64,000 nt of DNA from Clostridia bacterium (GTDB lineage Bacteria > Bacillota > Clostridia > Lachnospirales > Lachnospiraceae), in the NCBI GenBank assembly GCA_910575625.1, contig CAJTFD010000010.1, positions 1 through 64,000 on the forward strand. The letters are read 5' to 3'. The translations under genes were made by a program, and so were the position numbers. Under the pieces are notes generated by a model, which worked only from the letters and a program-made list of their open reading frames with translations, had not been told where the DNA came from and did not search any database. Positions within the stretch are counted from its first letter, which is position 1. Every line of letters starts with the position of its first letter. Of the stretch, positions 43,476 through 52,814 are shown in pieces.

Positions 43476-44110
43476 GGAAGTTTGTGGCAAGGATGGAAGA
43501 TATCCTGGAAGTGTATGGGCGTCCATATGACCCATTAAATCCTGTGGTCTGCATAGATGAGACAAACAGACAGCTCATAAAAGAAACGCGCATCCCTTGC
43601 GGTCCAGGACGCCTGGAAAAGCTCGATCTCGTATACGTGCGCAATGGAGTCGCCAATGTCTTTATGATCTTTGAGCCGCTGGCGGGAAAACGGGAAACGG
43701 TCGTGACAGAAACGCGCAAGGCCATAGATCTTGCGGATATCCTGAGATATACCGCTGATGTTTTATATCCAAGGGCGGAGGAGATAGTCCTTGTGACGGA
43801 CAACCTCAACACTCATGCGGCAGCCTCTTTATATAAAGCGTTCCCGCCCGAAAGAGCGCGCAGGCTGGCGGAACGTTTTGGATGGCATTATACCCCAGTG
43901 CATGGCAGCTGGCTGGATATGGCGGAAATAGAAATCGGGATCATGAGCCGTCAGGCGCTTGCAAAACCATCTCCAGATGTAGAGGATCTCAAAAAGCGTA
44001 TCCGAATATGGACAATAAAAAGAAACACGGAATGCAGCAAGGTGGATTGGCAATTTAGGACACAAGATGCAAGGATCAAGTTAGCAAAGTTTTATCCGAC
44101 AATACTTTGA
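43476..44110 (+). pseudogene. IS630-family transposase, C-terminal catalytic part
   Basis: From FVARMEDILEVYGRPYDPLNPVVCIDETNRQL to the end. DDE_3 residues: D in VVCIDETNRQL, D in IVLVTDNLNTH and E near WLDMAEIEIGIMSRQAL. The N-terminal HTH half is missing, replaced by the inverted-repeat region; the frame begins at 43361 in that region. Confidence 0.8.
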
Positions 44111-44126
44111 TCTCTGATTGGATAGA

Positions 44127-44374
44127 GTACTAGAGTGTGTTTTAAAACCTAAAATACCACTTAATTTTCACAAATTTACAGAAAATTAGGATACCTACCT
44201 TTCAGAAAGCGTTTTAAGGGGTCCGGGGGAAATCCGCAATCCCCCGGCGCTTTTGGTACTTTTCTCGCAGAAAAGTACATTTAAAAAATCTAAGTGGCCA
44301 TGAACTGAAACAAAATAATTTTAAAATTCAAGCTATTTACAGAACTTAGAAGGTTTTCAAACACGCTCTAGTAC
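44127..44374. repeat. MITE-like element with TAGAGTGTGTTT termini, copy 1
   Basis: Inverted ends CTAGAGTGTGTTTTAAAACC and the complement of CTAGAGCGTGTTTGAAAACC. Interior hairpins CCGGGGGA / TCCCCCGG and GTACTTTTCT / AGAAAAGTAC. A related element with the same kind of ends is at 61514-61677. Flanking sequence extends the inverted similarity (TTGGATAGAGTAC / GTACTCCATCCAG), perhaps IS630 ends that the MITE inserted between. Confidence 0.7.
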
Positions 44375-44441
44375 TCCATCCAGTTAGTTTTTATAGTTTA
44401 CATTTCTCCCCAATATTGTTATATTTTATGAAAAAAGGTAT

Positions 44442-44597
44442 TTGGAGGAAACAGGTATATCACGTTATGTTGTGACTCTGACAGAGGATGAAAGATGTGG
44501 ACTGAAAGGGATCATACTGGAAGGCGGGAAGGGATACCGCATAAAACATGCACAGATACTATTAAAGCTGGACTACAGACCCGAAAATGACAGCTGA
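44442..44597 (+). pseudogene. IS630-family transposase N-terminal fragment
   Basis: TTG start; ISRYVVTLTEDERCGLKGIILEGGKGYRIKHAQILLKLDY is the opening of IS630 transposases. It breaks off at about 44580 into a response-regulator fragment. With the C-terminal part at 43476 it shows at least two degraded copies of the IS. Confidence 0.65.
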
Positions 44598-44727
44598 TAT
44601 ATTACCTTATTATAAGAGTATCAGAGATGAAGGGATCATCATCCTGACGACTTTCGACGATGATGAGTACGTATACAATGCCCTGAAATACGGCGCCAGC
44701 GGGTATCTTAAAAGGCGTGTCCATGGA
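44590..44727 (+). pseudogene. NarL-type receiver-domain fragment
   Basis: IRDEGIIILTTFDDDEYVYNALKYGASGYL, then with a shift KGVSMD, is the second half of a LuxR/NarL response-regulator receiver. Both ends are lost. Confidence 0.55.
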
Positions 44728-45114
44728 TGGCTGGTGGGGCGATCGAGACGGTATGCAGCGGCCAGTATGCCCTGCCCTATGAGACGGTGCCAACGCTGAT
44801 GTTTGTAAGCAAGACGCTCTTGAACCAGGAGATTTTCCGCCATTCCCAGGAAGCGTCCGTGCTGCACGCCGTGACAGGATCCAAGCAGGCGGAAAAGATC
44901 CTGGGCCGGGACATGGAGGACAGTGACAGGGTCATCGACCGGGAACTGCTCAGCAGTGTGATCGAAGAAGGAAAAACACGCCCCAATCCGCCCGCTATGG
45001 GGAGGCACTCTCACTGGCGGCAAATGAGATCCTGAAGATCTATGAGGAGGAGAAGAATGTGGGCAGTTCACTGAAGATCGCCCAGAGGGTGGTCGAGCAT
45101 TTTCTGGCTCAATG
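44727..45114 (+). pseudogene. C-terminal remnant of an unrecognised protein
   Basis: AIETVCSGQYALPYETVPTLMFVSKTLLNQEIFRHSQEASVLHAVTGSKQAEKILGRDMEDSDRVIDRELLSSVIEEGKTR, then after a shift near 44995 YGEALSLAANEILKIYEEEKNVGSSLKIAQRVVEHFLAQ. Its GC content and good codon use match the fermentation cluster to the right, so it may be the cut end of that cluster. I do not recognise the family. Confidence 0.45.
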
Positions 45115-45154
45115 AGGGCAAAAGATATTTGTATGGATGGAAGGATTGGCATGA

Positions 45155-45172
45155 TCGGCATGATCTTTGCTA
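45155..45172 (+). promoter_or_regulatory. Sigma-54 (-24/-12) promoter P1
   Basis: ATCGGCATGATCTTTGCT: GG at 45157-58 and GC at 45169-70 with ten bases between. It lies about 40 bases ahead of the alcohol dehydrogenase gene at 45212. Confidence 0.75.
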
Positions 45173-45211
45173 TATATCCTAGTAAAATCTTGAAAGGAGA
45201 TCATCAATATC

Positions 45212-46372
45212 ATGAGAGAATTATTTTTACAGCCTGAAATACAGAGCTTTGAGACTTTTTCCGGATTTGCGGATGCCTTTTCGCTGGGCGAGGGCGACCT
45301 GATCATCACAAATGAGCCGGTCCTGCCGGCTTTCAAGAGTGAGATCCCGGAAAATGTGCATGTGATCTGCACGGAATCCTACGGGAAGGGTGAACCCTCA
45401 GACGTGATGTTCGATGCGATCCAGGCGGATCTGGCGAAGGTCAGTTATTCCCGTGTCATCGCTGTGGGCGGCGGTTCGGCGATCGATATCGCCAAAGCCC
45501 TCTGCGCGGCGGACGGCCGTATGATGGACGAACTGTTTGAGGCCGCGCCGGAAGAGCTGAAGAGGACCCGGACGCTGATCTGTCTCCCAACGACATGCGG
45601 GACAGGCAGTGAAGTGACCGTGACAGCCGTGTTTGACCGGACGCGCAGGGGTACGAAGATGGGGCTTACGAACTATGCCCTGGGGACAGACTATGCGATC
45701 CTCGTGCCGGCATTACTGGAGAGCCTGCCGTTTACAGTATTTGCCTCCAGCAGCATCGACGCGCTCATCCACGCGGTGGAGAGTTACTTAAACTGCAGCC
45801 AGGCGACGGTCGCCAGCCGGATGTTCGCCGAACGTGCGATCACCATGATCCTTCCGATCTACCGGAGCATCGAAGAGAACGGGCCGGAGAGCCGGTCGGC
45901 ACATCTCCTCGGTATGCAGCTGGCATCGGATTTTGCCGGGATCGCGATCGCGAATGCGCTGCCTTCCGCCTCCCATGCCATGGGCTATCCGTTCGCAGGG
46001 AAGTTCCACCGTCCCCATGGGGAAGCGTGCTACGTGTTCCTTAATGCCACCATGGAGAAATATCTCCGTGATGTCCAGTCCGGGAAAGTCAGCGATGAGC
46101 AAAAGGGCGTATGGGAGAGTTTCATGAAGATCCTGGCGTCGGCTCTGGAGATGGACGGCGCGGACGACGGCGCATTGATCAAAGAGTTAGACCGTCTCCT
46201 GGGATGTATGCTCACACGCAGGAGCCTGAAAGAGTATGGGGCTTCCCCGGAGGACTGCATAGGATTTGGCAAGAGCTGCTATAGGGACCAGCAGCGCCTG
46301 ATGGGCTGTGCGTTTACGGCTTTTACAGAAGAAGAACTGATCCAGGCGTACCAGTCTGTGTATGGAGGATAA
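45212..46372 (+). CDS. Iron-containing alcohol dehydrogenase (4-hydroxybutyrate-dehydrogenase-like)
   Basis: 386 residues, ATG after GAAAGGAGATCATCAATATC. NAD(P)-binding GGGSAIDIAKAL, PTTCGTGSEVT, and metal-ligand region SSSIDALIHAVES...SASHAMGYPFAGKFHRPHGEA. The family interconverts alcohols and aldehydes or semialdehydes. It is a single-gene unit between promoter P1 and a terminator. It is distinct in sequence from the two ADHs at 48144 and 49337, so it probably has another substrate. Confidence 0.85.
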   Translation: MRELFLQPEIQSFETFSGFADAFSLGEGDLIITNEPVLPAFKSEIPENVHVICTESYGKGEPSDVMFDAIQADLAKVSYSRVIAVGGGSAIDIAKALCAADGRMMDELFEAAPEELKRTRTLICLPTTCGTGSEVTVTAVFDRTRRGTKMGLTNYALGTDYAILVPALLESLPFTVFASSSIDALIHAVESYLNCSQATVASRMFAERAITMILPIYRSIEENGPESRSAHLLGMQLASDFAGIAIANALPSASHAMGYPFAGKFHRPHGEACYVFLNATMEKYLRDVQSGKVSDEQKGVWESFMKILASALEMDGADDGALIKELDRLLGCMLTRRSLKEYGASPEDCIGFGKSCYRDQQRLMGCAFTAFTEEELIQAYQSVYGG

Positions 46373-46429
46373 GAAAGGGAGGCGGCAGCGCCTGTAGTGG
46401 TATAAAAAGGATATAGACATAGAATAAGA

Positions 46430-46479
46430 AGTCCGATATCATGGATGCGAGAGAGCAGAACTTGATATCGGGCTTTTTT
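46430..46479 (+). terminator. Rho-independent terminator
   Basis: AGTCCGATATCA / TGATATCGGGCT (one G-U pair) followed by TTTTT. Confidence 0.8.
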
Positions 46480-46567
46480 CAGAAAATGAATGGCTTTATT
46501 TCAGATTTGGAATAAATGGCCGCGCGTTTTGTCGGGTGGATCTGGCGAGTAGGAAAAGACATGGGGA

Positions 46568-46594
46568 GACATCAGAGAATATCTGAGGAATGTC
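46568..46594. promoter_or_regulatory. Candidate activator-binding dyad upstream of P2
   Basis: GACAT-TCAGA-gaata-TCTGA-..-ATGTC dyad about 75 bases ahead of the -24 box, the usual place for a sigma-54 activator. Weak: no second copy is identified. Confidence 0.3.
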
Positions 46595-46660
46595 ATGAAT
46601 GTTTTGGAAAATCCGCATAAAAAACCTATCTGCAGATCAAAAAATTTATCTTTTCAGACT

Positions 46661-46678
46661 TTTGGCACAGGAATTGCT
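46661..46678 (+). promoter_or_regulatory. Sigma-54 (-24/-12) promoter P2
   Basis: TTGGCACAGGAATTGCTA, a near-perfect match to TTGGCACN5TTGCT, 54 bases ahead of the aldehyde dehydrogenase start. Confidence 0.88.
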
Positions 46679-46731
46679 ATTACTATCATTATCAAATATA
46701 AATGATCAAACTGTACAAGGAGGAACAAAAT

Positions 46732-48132
46732 ATGTTAAAGATGTTAGACGTGACCAATCCATTCAACGGTGACCTGGTAGGACAGACTCCGCTCCCGACT
46801 GCAGAGGAGATGCTGGAGATGGTGGAGAAAGCGAAAAAAGCCCAGGAAGAATGGGCCAAGTACCCGCTCTGGAAACGCACGAAGATCTGCTACGAGTTCT
46901 GCGACCTGATTGTAAAGAACACGGATGAGATCGCCACACTGCTCTCCAAGGAAATGGGCAAACCGATCACCCAGTCAACCAGTGAGACAGGCGGTTCCGC
47001 CAATATCTTCCGCGGATTCGTAGAACGCGCAAACCACATTTACGGGGAAGTCCTCTCCACAGAGAACCAGCCTGGATTTGAGAACGACCTGATCTTCACC
47101 ACACGCGAGCCTCTGGGCGTCCTGGCCTGCGTGATCCCGTTCAACTATCCGATCGAGCTGTATGTACATAAAGTAGCGCCCGCTGTGATCATGGGCAATG
47201 CCTGCCTCGTAAAAGCGCCGAGCGCCAATCCGCTGGCCATGATCAAGCTCAACGAGCTGTGGGATCAGTTGGATGCACCGAAGGGACTCGTACAGGCATT
47301 CGCTTCCGACCGTATAGTCTACACAGAGAAACTGCTGAAAAACCCAGATATCGCAGGGATCTCCCTGACAGGTTCCACCAAAGCCGGTATCGAGATGGCA
47401 AAATGCGGAGCGCCGACGTTGAAACACCTGTTCCTGGAGCTGGGCGGCAACGACGGAAACATCGTGCGCGAGGACGCGGACATTGATTATGTGACAGACG
47501 AGATGATCGCAGGGCGTATCTTCAACGCAGGGCAGACCTGCTGTGCGTGCAAGAGATGGATCGTGCATACATCTATCAAAGACGCCGTCGCGGATATGCT
47601 GGTAGAAAAATTAAAGAAACTGAAGATCGGGGACGCGCTGGATCCGCAGACGGACATGAGCACAGTCATCTCTGAGGATAAAGCGATCCAGGTCATCGAG
47701 CAGGTAGAGCATACCATCGCCCAGGGCGCGAAATGCATCTACGGCGGCACCAGGGACGGCGCGATCGTCATGCCGACAGTCCTCGTGGACGTAGATAAGA
47801 GCTATGATGTGGCGTCTGATCTTGAGATCTTCGGGCCGGTCTTCCCGATCATCCCGTTCGAGACTGACGAAGAGGCCCTTGAGATCTTAAACAACTGCTC
47901 CTTCGGATTGTCATCAGGGATCATCACAAAAGACTTAAAGAAAGCGATCCAGATGGGTTCACACATCAAGTCCGGTGCAGTCGTCGTCAACGGCCAGTCC
48001 AGCTACCGTCATATGGAGCAGCCTTTCGGCGGATACAAGATGACAGGCCTCGGACGTGAAGGCATCAACTGTACGCTGGAAGAACATTCACAGGTCAAGA
48101 GCTACATCGTGAAGAGCGTGTTTGATAAATAG
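46732..48132 (+). CDS. NAD(P)-dependent aldehyde dehydrogenase
   Basis: 467 residues from ATG 46732 (AAGGAGG site at 46718); 46702 is upstream of the site. ALDH motifs: active-site Cys in NAGQTCCACKR, Glu in LELGGND, substrate loop PFGGYKMTG. Similar to lactaldehyde/succinate-semialdehyde-type enzymes that make acids. First gene of an operon with two ADHs and a transporter, all behind P2. Confidence 0.88.
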   Translation: MLKMLDVTNPFNGDLVGQTPLPTAEEMLEMVEKAKKAQEEWAKYPLWKRTKICYEFCDLIVKNTDEIATLLSKEMGKPITQSTSETGGSANIFRGFVERANHIYGEVLSTENQPGFENDLIFTTREPLGVLACVIPFNYPIELYVHKVAPAVIMGNACLVKAPSANPLAMIKLNELWDQLDAPKGLVQAFASDRIVYTEKLLKNPDIAGISLTGSTKAGIEMAKCGAPTLKHLFLELGGNDGNIVREDADIDYVTDEMIAGRIFNAGQTCCACKRWIVHTSIKDAVADMLVEKLKKLKIGDALDPQTDMSTVISEDKAIQVIEQVEHTIAQGAKCIYGGTRDGAIVMPTVLVDVDKSYDVASDLEIFGPVFPIIPFETDEEALEILNNCSFGLSSGIITKDLKKAIQMGSHIKSGAVVVNGQSSYRHMEQPFGGYKMTGLGREGINCTLEEHSQVKSYIVKSVFDK

Positions 48133-48143
48133 GAGGAGATAAA

Positions 48144-49310
48144 ATGGCATATCCAAAAGAATATTATACATATGGACAGAAATGCCCAGTATACACAGGC
48201 CCTGGCATCGTAAAAGAGGTCGGAAAACAGGTGAAGGCAAGAGGGTGTAAAAAGGTATTCATCGTCACAGACCCGTTTTTGGCCACAACAGACATCGTAA
48301 AGAAAGTCACAGATTCGGTCACCGCGGAGGGACTCGACTACGTGGTCTATTCCGAGGTGAACGTAGATCCCCTGGATACAGTCATCTATGAAGCCACTGA
48401 CATCGCCAAAAAAGAAAATGTAGACTGCATCGTCGGCGTCGGTGGTGGAAGCTCCCTGGACGCGGCAAAATCCATCGACATCCTGTTCGCGAACCCGGGT
48501 CCGCTGTCCAGGTACTACATGAGCCTGGACCACAAGCCGAGCATCCCGCTCTTCGAGGTGCCCACCACCACCGGCACGGGCAGCGAGTGTACCATGTTCA
48601 GCGTGATCTCCGACACACAGACAGGGACGAAGAAAGTCCCCTATAAGATCCCAGATCTGGCATTCTGTGACCCGGAACTGACCTACGACTTGCCGGCGCA
48701 TCTGACGGCCGTCACAGGGATGGATGCGTTTGCCCATGCTGCAGAGACGATGACGGGACTGATCCAGAATCCGCACACAGACGCTCTGTGCAGCTATGGC
48801 ATCCGCGAGCTGGTGAAATACCTACCGATCGCCTGCGAGGAACCGCATAACAAAGAAGCGCGGCAGCACATGATGGATGCCAGCAACCTGATCGGCATCG
48901 GATTTGGCGAGATGGGATGCCACATCGGTCATGCGATCGGCCAGTGCATCGGCGCCGCTTTCCATACGACCCACGGGATCTCCTGCGCATGGGCGCTCCC
49001 GGCCACGATGGAATACGCCGCAGTGACCGAAGGCGACAAAGTGAAGATGGTGGCTGATTTCATGGGGCTTGACTATCCGGAAGATATCTCCAACGAAGGG
49101 ATCGGGAAACTGGTCTCCGAGGCGATCAGCGCATTTATGAAGAAGATCAAAGTACAGCCCATGTCCGAATATGGGATCACGAGAGAGGCCCTGATCGACA
49201 TCGCGGATATCGTCATGCAGGACAACTGCTGGCCTGTGATCCCGAGGCAGCTCACGAAACCGGAATTAGAACGATTATTAGGCAGAGTATACGATTCCTA
49301 CCAGGGATGA
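48144..49310 (+). CDS. Iron-containing alcohol dehydrogenase
   Basis: 388 residues, ATG after TAGGAGGAGATAAA, 11 bases after the ALDH. GGGSSLDAAKSIDIL, PTTTGTGSE, and metal-binding MDAFAHAAETMTG...CHIGHAIGQCIGAAFHTTHGISCAWALP. It is highly similar to its neighbour at 49337, from the same subgroup. It probably reduces an aldehyde produced by the cluster's acylating ALDH, or oxidises its alcohol. Confidence 0.88.
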   Translation: MAYPKEYYTYGQKCPVYTGPGIVKEVGKQVKARGCKKVFIVTDPFLATTDIVKKVTDSVTAEGLDYVVYSEVNVDPLDTVIYEATDIAKKENVDCIVGVGGGSSLDAAKSIDILFANPGPLSRYYMSLDHKPSIPLFEVPTTTGTGSECTMFSVISDTQTGTKKVPYKIPDLAFCDPELTYDLPAHLTAVTGMDAFAHAAETMTGLIQNPHTDALCSYGIRELVKYLPIACEEPHNKEARQHMMDASNLIGIGFGEMGCHIGHAIGQCIGAAFHTTHGISCAWALPATMEYAAVTEGDKVKMVADFMGLDYPEDISNEGIGKLVSEAISAFMKKIKVQPMSEYGITREALIDIADIVMQDNCWPVIPRQLTKPELERLLGRVYDSYQG

Positions 49311-49336
49311 TCAAAGAGAAAAGGAGGTAATCTCAG

Positions 49337-50497
49337 ATGTCATATTATACAGACTATTATGATCAGACATGCCCTACATATATGGGGAATGGCGCAGTAA
49401 AACAGTTGGGCATTTCGGCAGAGGAAAAGGGCTTGAAGAAACTTCTGATTGTCACAGACCCATTTATCGTACAGTCCTACATCATGGACAGGGTAAAAAG
49501 CTCCCTGGACGACCACGATATCGCGTACGTGATCTACTCCGACATCAACTCGGATCCGCTGGACACGAAGGTGTATGAGGCCACAGAGCTGGCGAAAAAA
49601 GAGAAAGTGGACGGGATCGTAGGCGTGGGCGGCGGAAGCTCCCTCGACGGGGCAAAATCCATCTGTATCCTGACGACCAATCCAGGCCCGCTCTCCAAAT
49701 ATTATGGAAATACGGACTACGACCCCTGCATCCCCCTGTTCATGGTCCCCACCACCACAGGGACGGGAAGTGAGAACACCGTATTCAGTGTGATCTCCGA
49801 TACACAGACAGGGACGAAGAAAGTGCCCTATAAAGCTGCAGACCTCGCGATCTGCGATCCGGAGCTGACAAGAGATCTTCCGCCGGATCTGACGGCTTCC
49901 ACAGGGATGGACGCGTTCGCCCATGCGGCGGAGACGATGACGGGCCTGATTCAGTGCCCGAAGACAGACGCTCTGTGCGGGTTCGGCATCCAGCTCCTGA
50001 TAAAATACATGCCGATCGCGGTAGAAGACGGCACTAACATAGAAGCCCGTGAAAACCTGATGATCGCCAGTAATCTGATCGGGATTGGATTCGGCGTGAT
50101 GGGCTGTCACATCGGCCACGCGATCGGCCAGTGTATCGGGGCAAAATACCACACAGCACACGGGATCTCCTGCGCATGGCCGCTCCCGGCGACGATGGAA
50201 TATGCGGCTGTCTCAGAACCGGAGAAGGTAAAACTTGTGGCCGACTACATGGGCCTCGACTATCCGGAAGATATCTCTAATGAAGGGATCGGCAAGCTGG
50301 TCTCCGATGCGATCAGCGCATTTATGAAACGCATCCATGTAAAACCGATGTCCGCATACGGCATCACCAGGGAAGGTCTGATCGATATCGCGGATATCGT
50401 CATGGCCGACAACTGCTGGCCGGTGATCCCGAGAGAGCTGACCAAGCCTGAGCTTGAAGAACTCCTTGGAAAAGTATACGATTCTTATCAGGGATAG
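49337..50497 (+). CDS. Iron-containing alcohol dehydrogenase (tandem paralogue)
   Basis: 386 residues, ATG after AAAAGGAGGTAATCTCAG. Same motif set as its neighbour (GGGSSLDGAKSICIL, PTTTGTGSEN, CHIGHAIGQCIGAKYHTAHGISCAWPLP) and clear overall identity, a tandem duplication that has diverged. Differences near the active site (LALFNAN versus LTTN, GEMGCH versus GVMGCH) may tune substrate or cofactor. Confidence 0.88.
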   Translation: MSYYTDYYDQTCPTYMGNGAVKQLGISAEEKGLKKLLIVTDPFIVQSYIMDRVKSSLDDHDIAYVIYSDINSDPLDTKVYEATELAKKEKVDGIVGVGGGSSLDGAKSICILTTNPGPLSKYYGNTDYDPCIPLFMVPTTTGTGSENTVFSVISDTQTGTKKVPYKAADLAICDPELTRDLPPDLTASTGMDAFAHAAETMTGLIQCPKTDALCGFGIQLLIKYMPIAVEDGTNIEARENLMIASNLIGIGFGVMGCHIGHAIGQCIGAKYHTAHGISCAWPLPATMEYAAVSEPEKVKLVADYMGLDYPEDISNEGIGKLVSDAISAFMKRIHVKPMSAYGITREGLIDIADIVMADNCWPVIPRELTKPELEELLGKVYDSYQG

Positions 50498-50523
50498 ATC
50501 CGCACAGAAAAGGAGGCATGGAC

Positions 50524-51795
50524 ATGGCAACACAACAGTTTAAAAAACTGGACAAAGCCCCCTCTTTTCGGTGGTATGCGTTATTGATGAACGCATTGGC
50601 ATACGGATATTTTTTCATGACGGTGAATATCTTAAATGCCATGACTGATGAGGTGCAGCAGGCATTTGGCGTTTCAGCCACAGAGCTGACGTTTTTAACG
50701 ACAGCCGTCATGATCGCTTTCGCGGTCGTCCCCACGTTCGGAGCGCACATCGCGGCGAAGATCGGTGGACGGAACATCGTAGCGCTGTCGATCTTTTATA
50801 ACGTAGTCGTTACATTGCTGTTCCTGATCCCTGCCGTCAGTCAGGATTATCTGGCAGTCCTGGTCCTCAGATTTTTGCATGGGGCAACGGGGGGACTGAT
50901 GACAGGGACCGTTGTGGGCGGGACACCGCTGTGGTTCCCTGTAAAGGAACGGGGCATTGCTTCCGGGCTGAACCTGGGTATCTTAGGAGTCGGCTTCTCG
51001 ATCGACACGTTCTTCGCTCCGCGACTGATGGGCGCAGGGCTTGACTGGTCCGCCACATTGGTGGTCATATTGGTGGTCCCCGGCGTCCTCCTCGGAGCCG
51101 TATACTTCTTCACGATGAAAGATATCAAGAAGCTGTATGGTGTGGACGCGGTGGCGGACGCGCTCGATGAGGAGCAGGACTTGGCAGGAGCGGCGGACAG
51201 TAAGCTCCACCTCCCGGTCACGATGGGAGAAGCATATAGGGATAAAGTTTTCTGGGCCACCGGTTTTTATGGATTTGTCAATGGATGGGTGGTGTATGGC
51301 TTTACGGCTTTCCTGCCGAGCATGCTGACCAACGATATGGGGATCTCCGGCATCGCGGCCACGAACATCATCAGCGCTACGTATTTCGTCACTTTTGTGG
51401 CCTCACCGCTGGGCGGTATCATATCGGATAAAGTATTTAAGGGAAAACGCTATCAGCTGCTCAGCCTCGGATGCCTCCTGACGGTCGTGACCCTGCTGCT
51501 CATACCGAGATGTGGGACGAGCACCACGCTGCTGACAGTGTTCTTCATCCTCGCATATGGTTCCACATCCATCGTGTGCGGTACATTCTGGACATTGCCT
51601 TCTGAGATCGTGAAGCCGGATATCGCGGTGAAGAGCAGCGCCTCGGTCATGACGCTGGCCAACATCGGCGGAGTGATCGCCTCCCCGATCCTGGTCGCTG
51701 TGACACAGGCGACAGGGAGCAACATGATGTCCTCCTATATATGTATCATCCTCGCATTGTTAGCCGGGATCATGGCGCTCATGATCAAGAGGTGA
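50524..51795 (+). CDS. MFS transporter, probably for an organic acid
   Basis: About 423 residues from ATG 50524, correctly spaced from AGGAGG; the ATG at 50518 is inside that site. Twelve spans with a large loop in the middle (KKLYGVDAVADALDEEQDL...). MFS signature-like GGTPLWFPVKERGIASGLNLG and DKVFKGKRYQLL. It probably imports the growth substrate of the cluster; the substrate is not read from sequence. Confidence 0.85.
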   Translation: MATQQFKKLDKAPSFRWYALLMNALAYGYFFMTVNILNAMTDEVQQAFGVSATELTFLTTAVMIAFAVVPTFGAHIAAKIGGRNIVALSIFYNVVVTLLFLIPAVSQDYLAVLVLRFLHGATGGLMTGTVVGGTPLWFPVKERGIASGLNLGILGVGFSIDTFFAPRLMGAGLDWSATLVVILVVPGVLLGAVYFFTMKDIKKLYGVDAVADALDEEQDLAGAADSKLHLPVTMGEAYRDKVFWATGFYGFVNGWVVYGFTAFLPSMLTNDMGISGIAATNIISATYFVTFVASPLGGIISDKVFKGKRYQLLSLGCLLTVVTLLLIPRCGTSTTLLTVFFILAYGSTSIVCGTFWTLPSEIVKPDIAVKSSASVMTLANIGGVIASPILVAVTQATGSNMMSSYICIILALLAGIMALMIKR

Positions 51796-51817
51796 TACGA
51801 TAGATGAGATCAAGATA

Positions 51818-51867
51818 AAAAAGAGAATGGATCTTTCGGTATGCCAGAAGATCCATTCTCTTTTTGT
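51818..51867. terminator. Bidirectional terminator between convergent operons
   Basis: AAAGAGAATGGATCTT / AAGATCCATTCTCTTT with A and T runs on both sides. Confidence 0.85.
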
Positions 51868-51880
51868 CATCATAGGGATC

Positions 51881-52297
51881 TTAATGATCCAGGATCGGTA
51901 CGCCCAGGTCAAAATAGGAGAAGGTCCCTTTTGCGATCAGGCGGTCCTTGTCGTCGGAAACCTCCACGTCAAATACGCAGATCCTCTTTCCATGCTTGAT
52001 CTCTCTTGCGCTGGCATAGAGCTTTTCGGTCCCCATTGCGGCTGTCAGATAGTGGAAGTCGCTGGAGAGCGTGGTCATCTTATGACCATAGGAGGCTGCT
52101 GCCGAGCCTCCTATGGTATCTGCCAGTGAGAATATGCATCCGCCATGGACAGAACCGACTGCATTCTCATGGTGTTCGCGTATCGGCATCTCGCCTTTTG
52201 CGGATCCCTGGTCCATCTGTGTGGTGCGGATCCCCAGGAGGATGCAGAAATGGCTGTTCTGGTTACGGTGATCCATGATCTCTTTAAAAGATGGCAT
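51881..52297 (-). CDS. Hotdog-fold thioesterase (PaaI/YiiD-like)
   Basis: 138 residues. HHENAVGSVHGGCIFSLADTIGGSAAA is the hotdog helix with the HGG and D motifs. It would hydrolyse a small acyl-CoA. Last gene of the minus-strand operon and 14 bases after the small hydratase subunit; it may release CoA from dead-end or surplus intermediates. Confidence 0.85.
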   Translation of the reverse strand: MPSFKEIMDHRNQNSHFCILLGIRTTQMDQGSAKGEMPIREHHENAVGSVHGGCIFSLADTIGGSAAASYGHKMTTLSSDFHYLTAAMGTEKLYASAREIKHGKRICVFDVEVSDDKDRLIAKGTFSYFDLGVPILDH

Positions 52298-52311
52298 TTT
52301 TTTATATCTCC

Positions 52312-52803
52312 TTATGATCGTTCTTTCAGGTAGCCGATCAGGCCGCCGGCGTCCATCAGGCGTATCAGATGTTCGGGGATCTTTGTGCAGTCGTAAGTCT
52401 CGTTCTTGGTGATGTTCTTGATGATCCCCGCCCGGTGGTCGATCTCTATCAGATCGTTTTCGCCGATACGGTCTGCTTCCTTACATTCTACCACCAAAAG
52501 CCCGATATTGATAGCGTTCCGGTAGAAGATCCGGGCAAAAAATCTTGCGACGATGGCTTCGACGCCCAGGTACTTTAAGGATAGAGGGGACGTTTCGCGG
52601 CTGGATCCGGAGCCGAAATTGTCTCCGGCGACCATGATCTTCTGTTTCTTTACCCGCTCATAAAAATCCGGGCAGACGGCGCTCATCGCATATCTGGAAC
52701 TCTCCTCGATCTTGTACTCCATATATTGCGGGGGAGAGATGATATCCGTGTTGATATTATCACCGAATCTGATCGCATAACCTTTTATACATTCTTGTGC
52801 CAT
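52312..52803 (-). CDS. Aconitase/3-isopropylmalate-dehydratase-type small subunit
   Basis: 163 residues. NINTDIISPPQYM and GDNFGSGSSRETSPLSLKYLGVEAIVARFFARIFYRNAINIGL are LeuD/DmdB-type motifs (substrate binding). With the large subunit it (de)hydrates a hydroxy-dicarboxylate such as citramalate, dimethylmalate or similar. There are no leucine-biosynthesis genes here, so LeuD itself is unlikely. Confidence 0.85.
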   Translation of the reverse strand: MAQECIKGYAIRFGDNINTDIISPPQYMEYKIEESSRYAMSAVCPDFYERVKKQKIMVAGDNFGSGSSRETSPLSLKYLGVEAIVARFFARIFYRNAINIGLLVVECKEADRIGENDLIEIDHRAGIIKNITKNETYDCTKIPEHLIRLMDAGGLIGYLKERS

Positions 52804-52814
52804 GTGTCTACCTC

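Noticed and set aside
49340-50161. 273-codon minus-strand frame opposite the second Fe-ADH
   Set aside because: Mirror of a well-conserved ADH frame; no motifs or initiation signal.
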